DNA from: Terriglobales bacterium
Lineage (GTDB): Bacteria; Acidobacteriota; Terriglobia; Terriglobales; Acidobacteriaceae
Reading direction: 5' to 3'
Assembly (NCBI GenBank): GCA_035764005.1
Contig: DASTZZ010000031.1
Coordinates: 62,001-126,000 of the forward strand
DNA length: 64,000 bases
The number at the start of each line of letters is the position of its first letter. The first letter of the stretch is position 1. The translations under genes were made by a program, and so were the position numbers. Shown here piece by piece: positions 62,807 through 64,000 of this stretch. The notes beneath the pieces were generated by a model. It worked only from the letters and a program-made list of their open reading frames with translations, had not been told where the DNA came from and ran no database searches.

Positions 62807-64000
62807 ATGGCAACCAGCACGGCAGTCAGCAGTCCATTTTCCGCGCGGCTTAACCGCATTGAAGTTTCAGCCACCATGGCCATGACCGCGGAAGGCGCCA
62901 AGCTGCGCGCCAAGGGCATCGATGTGAGCGATCTCGGTATGGGTGAGCCGCACTTCAACACGCCACAGCACATCAAGGACGCAGGCATCGTGGCGATTCA
63001 GCAGAATTTCACCAAGTACACCGCCGTAGGTGGCATTCCTGAGCTGCGGAAAGCCATTGTGAAGCGCCACGCCGCCGATTTCAGTTCTGACTACAAGGCA
63101 GAAGAAGCCTGCGCCTCTACCGGCGGCAAGCAGGCGTTGTTCAATGCCATCCAGGTGCTGGTCGATCACGGCGATGAGGTCATTATCCCAGTCCCATATT
63201 GGGTCTCGTTCAAAGACATCGTCGAGTATGCCGGCGGCAAGTGCGTCTATGTTCACGCCGACGAAGAGCAGGACTTTCGCATCACGGCGGACATGGTTGA
63301 GCGCGCGATTACCTCGCGTACGAAAGCTATCATCCTGAACACGCCCTGCAATCCGTCTGGCGCAGTGATGCATCGCGACGACTTCCGTGATGTTGTGCTC
63401 ATGGCGCATCGGCGCGGCATCTACGTGATGTCTGACGAGTGCTACGTTTATTTGAATTTCACCGGCGATGTTTACTCCGCCGGCTCAATCGCTGAAGCGC
63501 GCGAGCATCTCGTCATCATCGGCTCACTCTCGAAGACTTACGCAATGACCGGATGGCGCTCCGGCTACGCACTGGGTCCGAAGGCGGTGATCGATCAGGT
63601 CAACAAGCTGCAGAGTCAATCGACCTCGAGCCCAGTTTCGATTGTGCAGAAGGCGGCGATTGCCGCGCTCGAAGGTCCGCAGGACTGCATCAAGGAATTC
63701 CGCGCGGACTACGTCCGCTTGCGCGATCAGGTTCTCGCCGACCTAAAACAAATTCCCGGAGTGACCTGCGCCCGACCTGAGGGAGCTTTCTACGTTTATC
63801 CCAACGTCTCGGCGTACCTTGGGCGCGGCGGACTGAAATCGAGCATCGATGTTGCGAATCGTTTGTTACAGGAAGGCCACGTCCTGACGGTTCCGGGCGA
63901 AGCTTTTGGCACGCGCGAGCACATCCGTCTCTCCTATGCGACCAGCGGCGCAATCTTGAAAAAGGCGCTGCAGCGCATGAAAGGCTTCTTTGCATCGGTG
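62807..64000 (+). CDS. aspartate/aromatic aminotransferase class I (partial, runs off window end)
   Basis: At least 398 residues, ATG 62807 with AGGAG nine bases upstream; no stop before position 64000, so the C-terminus is missing. Fold type I PLP enzyme of the AspC/AAT I-gamma group: DLGMGEPHFNTPQHIKDAG (substrate site), ASTGGKQALFNAIQVL, NTPCNPSGAVM, SDECYVYL, and the PLP lysine in SLSKTYAMTGWRSGY (Lys ~245). It lies just downstream of coaD; the substrate is most likely aspartate/2-oxoglutarate. The visible part lacks only the last few residues. Confidence 0.93.
   Translation, partial: MATSTAVSSPFSARLNRIEVSATMAMTAEGAKLRAKGIDVSDLGMGEPHFNTPQHIKDAGIVAIQQNFTKYTAVGGIPELRKAIVKRHAADFSSDYKAEEACASTGGKQALFNAIQVLVDHGDEVIIPVPYWVSFKDIVEYAGGKCVYVHADEEQDFRITADMVERAITSRTKAIILNTPCNPSGAVMHRDDFRDVVLMAHRRGIYVMSDECYVYLNFTGDVYSAGSIAEAREHLVIIGSLSKTYAMTGWRSGYALGPKAVIDQVNKLQSQSTSSPVSIVQKAAIAALEGPQDCIKEFRADYVRLRDQVLADLKQIPGVTCARPEGAFYVYPNVSAYLGRGGLKSSIDVANRLLQEGHVLTVPGEAFGTREHIRLSYATSGAILKKALQRMKGFFASV

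Overview
The window looks like a chromosomal segment of a Gram-negative, GC-rich bacterium, most likely an Acidobacteriota member (class Terriglobia). This is inferred from gene families, not from a database search: CarD, GreA, DUF2277, an MXAN_5187-type protein, a TPR/multiheme cytochrome next to an FG-GAP/ASPIC protein, many small secreted proteins, and dispersed palindromic repeats in most long intergenic gaps. No tRNA, rRNA, CRISPR array, complete insertion sequence or prophage is visible. Gene density is high and both strands are used.

Layout. 0-4.4 kb (minus): DUF2277 protein, small hypothetical, dnaN, manA and a nucleotidyltransferase/60-residue pair. 4.5-9.1 kb (plus): membrane pentaheme cytochrome with TPRs, overlapping an FG-GAP/ASPIC-UnbV secreted protein. 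9.1-16.4 kb: metallo-beta-lactamase/cupin fusion coupled to a 70-residue gene, a secreted protein, an HTH protein, an ArsR-SRPBCC-small secreted-hydrolase unit with a two-site operator, a MerR regulator and a degenerate receiver. 16.7-22.4 kb: glutamate dehydrogenase, greA coupled to a CDP-alcohol phosphatidyltransferase, carD, an Asn/Gln/Asp/Arg-rich secreted protein and a YhaM-like exoribonuclease. 22.6-28.9 kb: SurA/PpiC-type chaperone, a coupled lipoprotein/secreted protein/matrixin protease cassette, moaA behind a Moco-riboswitch-like leader, a ComEA-like protein. 29-34.3 kb: NarL-type regulator, two-domain dCTP deaminase, panB - secreted metallophosphoesterase - panC. 34.4-42.3 kb: bicupin oxalate decarboxylase, PstS-like protein, rlmD-like methyltransferase, CPA2 antiporter, secreted adenosine deaminase. 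42.5-47.5 kb: small secreted and YtxH proteins, galU, hyuB, a 16-residue lysine-rich micro-gene, nadC. 47.6-50.2 kb: zwf-glk. 50.2-54.7 kb: DUF3037 protein, hairpin cluster, rsmG, parA, parB with three perfect parS sites and DnaA-box-like sequences, suggesting closeness to the replication origin. 54.8-64 kb: zinc-ribbon membrane protein, Nramp-related transporter, NtrY-like kinase, thiC, a peroxiredoxin-like gene interrupted by an in-frame TGA, coaD and the start of an aspartate aminotransferase.

Most notable: at 61158-61721 a peroxiredoxin-like reading frame has TGA exactly where the first cysteine of its CPFC redox motif should be, followed by a seven-base-pair hairpin with an AGTT loop at bacterial-SECIS distance. 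The simplest reading is a selenoprotein (UPFC). Other notable items are a complete transcription unit for a 16-residue peptide with nine lysines, a three-copy structured repeat of about 130 nt (one copy supplies the panC stop codon, two flank parA), and the paired palindromes at an ArsR promoter.

Functional themes include central carbon metabolism (zwf, glk, gdhA, galU, manA), cofactor synthesis (panB, panC, coaD, nadC, thiC, moaA), chromosome maintenance (dnaN, parA, parB, rsmG) and export of many proteins. Start codons were chosen by Shine-Dalgarno match, overlap with the upstream gene and expected family N-termini; uncertain ones are noted.
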